Positions 59,341-64,000 of a DNA stretch of 64,000 bases are shown here, piece after piece; position 1 is the stretch's first letter, and every line of letters begins with the position of its first letter. The notes beneath the pieces were generated by a model, which saw only the letters and a list, made by a program, of their open reading frames with translations, searched no databases and was not told the DNA's origin. Source of the DNA: Calycina herbarum (Eukaryota; Ascomycota; Leotiomycetes; Helotiales; Pezizellaceae); assembly GCA_001414485.1 (NCBI GenBank), contig LLEY01000131.1:62001-126000 (forward strand), read 5' to 3'. The translations under genes and the position numbers were made by a program.

Positions 59341-59643
59341 TCACACTCGCCTACTAACAAACAACCCAAACCACCCAAACCACCCAAAACACCCCTTACT
59401 AGCCCGAGCCCCAGCAGCCTGTGCCTCAGCCTCGGCCTTCACCACTCTCCGCTCAGCAGCCCTCTCTTGCTTCTTCTGCTCCTTCCTACAAATGGGACAG
59501 AATCGATCAGATTCCTCCTCCGATTCCGATTTGTTAGGACAGCCTCGCCAGCTGTGTGGACTCGTTCCACAACACGGTTCAACTTTAATGGTAGAACTGT
59601 ATGGACACTTGCAGGCGTGTTTGATGTTGCGAATATGACACAT
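59341..59643 (-). CDS. Small Cys-rich protein, MCH type
   Basis: A 100-residue frame from a true ATG (59643). It opens MCHIRNIKHACKCPYSSTIK, then PCCGTSP, RGCPNKS and RFCPICRKEQ, with Cys pairs spaced as zinc knuckles and a distal CPIC. A charged helix (KEQKKQERAAERRVVKAEA) and a short Trp/Phe-rich end (GCFGWFGWFGLF) follow. It resembles the protein at 53247 in plan: MC start, early Cys, a late C-x2-C. No signal peptide. Function unknown; plausible real gene on family resemblance and intact frame. Confidence 0.62.
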   Translation of the reverse strand: MCHIRNIKHACKCPYSSTIKVEPCCGTSPHSWRGCPNKSESEEESDRFCPICRKEQKKQERAAERRVVKAEAEAQAAGARASKGCFGWFGWFGLFVSRRV

Positions 59644-60068
59644 TTTGATCAGGTTAGTTTGAAGGGTTAGTGCTACTTATTGTACTGCTTACCTTGCTTA
59701 CTTGGAAAGAACTGACGACTGGGAAATTTGAGGCAAAGATCTAAGACTTCTTAGTTCTAGGATGCCGCAGAATGTTGAGGAGATAGAAAGGGAGAGTTGG
59801 AGAAAGTTATGGAAGTCCTTGAGAAGGGAACAAACCTATTGTTTGTCTCGGTAAGTGTTGTTTTGGTATGTCTACATTTCTTTGTCGCGAATCAGCTTCT
59901 CCTTTTGTTGTTGCGTTCCGCCACAGGGCAAAACATACGAACAAGACAGGGAGCGACAATTATATTCTGCTAAAATCATTATTTCTTTGTTTGCAAACCA
60001 CCCGTCATACCATAGCACTTCCAGATTCATCATCAATGGTGCTCTCTCACATCAAGCCCAACCTCCTT
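59644..60068. other. Intergenic
   Basis: Short region between two minus-strand small Cys-rich genes; a plus-strand pyrimidine-rich part is at 59870-59920. No further feature. Confidence 0.35.
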
Positions 60069-60287
60069 TCAAAACACCATAGACCAGACTCTTTCAAACC
60101 TTCCCTTCCAAACACAACCAATTCGAGGACACGCCTCTTCCGTATTCCTCTCCATGCGATCCAGAACAAAACCCAGACATTTTCTGGGATAGTTGTGTAT
60201 GTTGTTATTCATCGTTGCGAGATCGCAAGGTAATGGTGTCACTATTTTGTGGCCACATGGGTAGATCGTGCGTACAAGTCGACACAT
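60069..60287 (-). CDS. Small Cys/His protein, MCR type
   Basis: The first ATG of the frame is at 60287; the longer upstream frame begins with GTG only. The 72-residue product starts MCRLVRTIYPCGHKIVTPLP, has CDLA, PRKCLGF and EACPRIGCVW, and so repeats the MC, Cys-x-His and late paired-Cys plan of 53247 and 59341. YPCGHK at residues 9-14 is the most typical part. Size and intactness give only moderate support; no known function. Confidence 0.55.
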   Translation of the reverse strand: MCRLVRTIYPCGHKIVTPLPCDLATMNNNIHNYPRKCLGFVLDRMERNTEEACPRIGCVWKGRFERVWSMVF

Positions 60288-60539
60288 TAATTGAGTCCGT
60301 TTGCGGTCTTCCCTCGGGGGTAGTGTAGTTGAAGGGTGCTGTTGAAATTTCACTTGAAGAGCTTGTCTGAGGTACCAACCAAGGTGGTAATGGAAAAGGA
60401 GGTTGGGTTAGGTTTCGAATAACAGGGACTTATATGCCCGGACTCTGAATCATTTCGGCCCAAGCGTGGAAACATTATTGAATTCACTCATGGTATCCCC
60501 TACTCTATTACCGAAGCGACTAGATTTCCCTCGAAAGCA

Positions 60540-61552
60540 ATGATCACTTCCACTAATTCCGAGAACTTCTCCCCGACTCACCCAGAGCCACCGAGAACAT
60601 CTAAGCGAATTCTAAATCAGAACTCCCACCACTACAAAAGGACGAAAAATAATCCTAATGTGGAGAACAAACTCCAATCCCTTTCGCAAATCCCGAAATC
60701 AGCTGAAGTTCTCGCCAATATTCGACAACACCACTTCCCCACAATTTCCGTTTCCAAACAACTATTTCCGAAACAAAGTACTGTACTTGCGGCTCCGCAC
60801 CGACCGATCAACCCAGCCGATCTCCTCGGGTTGGAATCAACCACAAAATGAAGGTCGAAAATATCAAACTCAAAAAAGAAAAGATAAAGACGGAAGACGA
60901 TGCAACCCGCCCAACAAAAAATGCGAAAAGTGCCCAAATCAAGAAAGGTACCAAAGAGGGACGACCAAAGACCGTGAAGCCAAACCGTGCGAAGGAAGAG
61001 GAGAGGGTGGAAGAAATGCTCAAGGACATCCAAAGGATAAGAAATGAGTTGCAAGATGCCGAGCCAGCTTTCCGAGAGGCTATCAGGGAAAGGTTAAGAG
61101 AGGAGGAAAGGAGGTTGTTGGAAAAGGGGGGAGGATTGCCTGGCAACAACAATGAATTGGACCACAAACTCCTCGAAATGATGGGCATTGGAGTGAAGTT
61201 TGATCCGGCATTGCTTTCGGGACGTGATAGAAGGCGTAAGAAGAAAGATGATGAATCGATTCCGTCATGGATTACTGGCAGTGACTAGCGGAGCGAGGAA
61301 GACGATGAATCGGATCTGGCACTGCGTTCTGGAATTGATGGCGGGGGTAGCGACTTAGAAGAGGATGATACATCGGATATTCCCTACCCCAAAGATCGCA
61401 GTGGTAAACATCGGCCTTCATTGTTTTCTGACACCACTTCAAGTGTTCAAAAGGTGTATGATGATCGCCACCGCAGAAATCGCAAATGTAAACCTCGGCC
61501 TTCGTTGCTTTCTGACACCACTGGAAGTATTAAAACGTTGTTTCTTGATTGA
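60540..61552 (+). pseudogene. Low-complexity disordered protein locus with two frame lesions
   Basis: Frame A, 60540-60851 (103 codons, ATG in GCAATGATC), is Pro/Ser/Asn-rich. It ends in a TGA that overlaps the ATG of frame B (ATGA at 60848). Frame B, 60848-61288, is Lys/Glu-rich with a coiled-coil stretch (VEEMLKDIQRIRNELQDAE) and LLEMMGIGVKFDPALLSG, and stops at TAG 61286-61288. The same frame then stays protein-like for 88 more codons: RSEEDDESDLALRSGIDGGG, SDLEEDDTSDIPYP, and two copies of a 28-residue unit containing PSLxSDTT. It ends at TGA 61550-61552. One ancestral gene with a frameshift and a CAG-to-TAG change is the simplest reading; separate genes or an unseen intron are alternatives. 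Confidence 0.5.
61396..61552. repeat. 84-bp in-frame direct repeat
   Basis: Two copies with period 84 bp share TCGGCCTTC(A/G)TTG then TTCTGACACCACT (first at 61411, second at 61495). Since 84 is 28 codons, the duplication preserves the reading frame after the TAG at 61286, arguing that this part was once coding. Confidence 0.8.
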
Positions 61553-62186
61553 TGGGGAACCAGCCTTAGCCACAACCTCAAACCTTCTTTCAAGAAACGA
61601 GCCATAGGTGGACATACATATCTCCTCCCTTCAGAATACAAGCAACATGAAATATAACCCCATCACCAGTCCCATCCCAAAACCCCGCCAAGTGCAGCAC
61701 CCCGCCACAAAACCCCTGTCACCGGCAACTAAAGTGCCACAACACCTCGTCTAAAGAACATCATATATATTACCCGTAAATTTCCATCCAATGAAACCTG
61801 TAAACGCCTCATAGCCAAGACATCTTTTAATGAAAATCTCCCACGATCTCGTCTTTAGAGACGGGGGGCGAAACTCCGTAAGACAAAGCTCCGTGTACGC
61901 CTGTGAAGAATAATGTACCGACGAAGAACCAGAATTTTTGCTTGGAGGATAATAAGGTCAGTACGGATCAAGAGTTATGAAATGAAAGGAACTGGTGGAG
62001 AATTGCTTTGCGGTTCTCCAAACTTAAACTGATAAAATGAATGGTTTGATGTATGGAGGATCGGTTTCCGCCATGTATAAAGAAGACAGAATTCCTGTTT
62101 GAGAAGTGAAAGAATCAGCTCTAATTCTCTCACCATCCACACTCTTTAAAATCATACAAATATATATATATACACATATTCTCAAG
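61553..62186. promoter_or_regulatory. Intergenic, promoter of the LPMO gene
   Basis: No gene. A TATATATATATACACAT run at 62160-62177 sits immediately before the LPMO start and is part of its leader or core promoter. CTC-rich sequence precedes it. Confidence 0.45.
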
Positions 62187-63141
62187 ATGAAGTTCCAAGC
62201 TCTTTCCGCCGTCTCGGTTCTCGCTGCCACAGTCTCAGCCCACGGCTACGTCGACAACATCACTATCGCCGGAACAGTCTATACAGTCAGTATCCCCTCC
62301 CTCGAAGCACATTGCATCCCCAATTCAAAATCCAACTCTGCCCTTCTCCTTCTCCCCCATCCACAAAAAACATACCTGCACCCACCCTCCTCCTTCTCCA
62401 AGAAACAATTCCTAACCTCCAAAATAGGGATATCAACCCTACCAAGACCCCTACACAACCCCCCTCCCCGACCGCATCGTCAGAGCAGTCCAAGGCAACG
62501 GCCCAATCCAAGACTTAACTCTAATCGACCTCCAATGCGGCGGCTACACAGAAGGAGGCATCTCCGGTTCCACCCCCGCGAAACTGACCGGCGGTCCAGC
62601 AGCAGCAGGAAGCAAAGTATCACTAGCTTGGACCCTATGGCCAGAGAGCCATTCGGGCCCAGTAATAACCTACATGGCGAGATGCACAAAGGATAATTGC
62701 GCCACCTTCGTCCCAGCTTCAAGGTATGCTTTTCTCCTTCAAACTTTTTTCTTGCGAGAAAGGGGGACTGATGAATGAATTAGCGCCGTCTGGTTCAAAG
62801 TCGCAGAAGCAGGCCGAACAGGAACAACAGACGTCTGGGCCGACACACCAATGACGAAAGCAGGGTACCAATACACATACACCATCCCCTCCTGCTTAGC
62901 AGCAGGATCCTACCTCGTTCGTCATGAAATAATTGCGTTGCACGCCGCATACTCATACCCAGGCGCACAATTCTATCCTTCCTGTCATCAAATCAAGGTT
63001 ACCGGGTCGGGAACGAGCACTGGGCCTTCGAGCAAGGTTGCATTTCCGGGGGCGTATAAGGCTACTGATCCGGGGATTACTTATGATATGTATAAAGCTC
63101 AGACCTATACCATTCCAGGTCCAGCATTGTTTACTTGTTAG
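62187..63141 (+). CDS. AA9 lytic polysaccharide monooxygenase
   Basis: A secreted copper enzyme that oxidatively cleaves cellulose or related glucans. Exons 62187-62285, 62428-62723 and 62784-63141 (introns of 142 and 60 nt) give 250 residues. The signal peptide is MKFQALSAVSVLAATVSA, so mature His1 is His19 (HGYVDN). Copper ligands: His19, His108 in WPESHSGPV, and axial Tyr196 in AQFYPSC; second-sphere His and Gln occur in RHEIIALH and GAQFYP. DPYTTPLPDRIVRAV, NGPIQDLTLIDLQC and GSKVSLAWTLWP are the usual AA9 blocks. No CBM1 follows; the tail is a short Ser/Gly linker and a YTIPGPALF end. Start context is CTCAAGATG. It probably acts on plant-wall substrate outside the cell. Confidence 0.96.
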
Positions 63142-64000
63142 AGAATTTGGTGGTTGGTGGTGTTGATGGATACTCGAAGGTGGAACTAAATCGATTCGAA
63201 GAGCGTGGGGTATGTTGCTCCTTGCCGTTTTTATGTATATATTTGTGTTGTTTCCATGTATATATTGCGAAATGAACCTTCTCCCTTAGGGAGTACAACA
63301 TCGTTCGGCACTCTTGCCGGTTACAACAAATCTTAATGAGTGAGTATTAATGCGGCCCATAAGAACTGACGCGCGTCATTCCAGAAGAAAATCTATCATA
63401 GGATTGACATCGTTGGATGGCAATGATCAAGGTCAATTTCAAGATATAGAGAAAACATAGACTTCCATGTGGGTTTTCTCCCCATCGCCGAACACAATCT
63501 GCATCTTTGAGCCTCGATGGTTCTGGGTAACACCATCAGATGGAATTTAGCATATGCGGAGTTCAGTCGATCAACGAATCAAGACTGTGGGGCAGCTAGG
63601 CACCGAACTATTTCTGAACGACCCTTTGTCTGACCATATGACTTCTTTAAGTCATACAAACGTTATCTCGACCTCAGAAAATAATATCTAGACCTCAAGC
63701 CATTGATGGAAAATTATTCTCGCCACCTCGTGGCTGAGAGACCATCTGACAGAATGTGGGGAGATTGAAAAATGGCCAAGAAGAAAGTGCCACTGAGCCG
63801 GAAGAGATGCAAATTTGATCTCGGATGTATCATAAAACACACCTATATCCCTTTCCGATTCGTAGATTCCAAAAGGGGAAAATGAGGCTGGGATTCGAAC
63901 GCATATTTAGCCGTCATGATAGATTGGCTGGGCCGGCTTGAAAGGGTAAACGTTTCTCCCGGGCTCGACAAGCCCGGCGATCATCATTATGGGGAAGGAC
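63142..64000. other. Right-edge intergenic sequence
   Basis: No supported gene. At 63957-63976 CCGGGCT and AGCCCGG form a 7-bp stem around CGACA. At 63877-63897 the minus strand has a tRNA T-arm-like string (GTTCGAATCCCAGCCTCA) followed by TTTT, but no matching acceptor or anticodon arm can be built. Confidence 0.4.

Noticed and set aside
63877..63990. Possible minus-strand tRNA (T-arm-like GTTCGAATCCC followed by TTTT)
   Set aside because: The T-stem does not pair, and no acceptor or anticodon arm of proper size can be built upstream.

Overview
The window reads as a filamentous ascomycete (Pezizomycotina) nuclear contig, plausibly from the Leotiomycetes. The genes carry 46-142 nt introns with GT-AG (once GC-AG) borders, and the families are typical of mould genomes: a CYP505 self-sufficient P450, a DUF6536 membrane protein, a Zn2Cys6 regulator, a bZIP/DUF3425 regulator, an AA9 LPMO and a GH18 chitinase. 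The left half shows the signature of repeat-induced point mutation (RIP): CA/TG dinucleotides are scarce, TA is abundant, and dead reading frames are interrupted almost only by TAG and TAA. No species can be assigned from the sequence alone.

Layout. (1) 1-17.3 kb is a nest of RIP-mutated transposons. An older Ty3/Gypsy element on the minus strand (about 12500 down past position 1) is split by a younger, structurally complete Ty3/Gypsy element (3760-10942; 463-bp LTRs, 5-bp target duplication). Next to it lie two pogo/Fot1-type DNA transposons, one inside the other (12696-16415 and 13123-14982). (2) 17.3-22.9 kb is a gene-poor island with little RIP: a hAT transposase fragment, a MITE-like element, two minisatellites and the intact end of a decayed gene. 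(3) 23-30.05 kb is RIP-mutated again: the rest of that gene relic, a pogo relic cut by a solo LTR of the younger Gypsy family (24292-24754), and a second nested pogo pair (26098-29810 and 26381-28232). (4) From about 30.05 kb base composition changes abruptly to normal gene-bearing sequence.

Genes, left to right: GPI16 (+), a DAL5-like MFS permease (+), a damaged FAD monooxygenase (+), a DUF6536 membrane protein (-), CYP505 (-), a GH18 chitinase (-), a gene desert of about 3.3 kb, a secreted SRPBCC-like protein (+), a small secreted cysteine-containing protein (-), a small Cys-rich protein (+), a bZIP/DUF3425 regulator (-), a Zn2Cys6 regulator (-), two more small Cys-rich proteins (-), a disordered low-complexity locus with stop lesions (+) and an AA9 LPMO (+).

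The genes do not form an obvious biosynthetic cluster. Two (chitinase, LPMO) encode secreted polysaccharide-active enzymes. The permease and flavoprotein monooxygenase sit 489 bp apart on the same strand and may once have been an uptake-and-hydroxylation pair for a small acid, but the oxidase now looks broken. The most informative material is the transposon stratigraphy and the way RIP-type damage extends into a neighbouring single-copy-looking gene.
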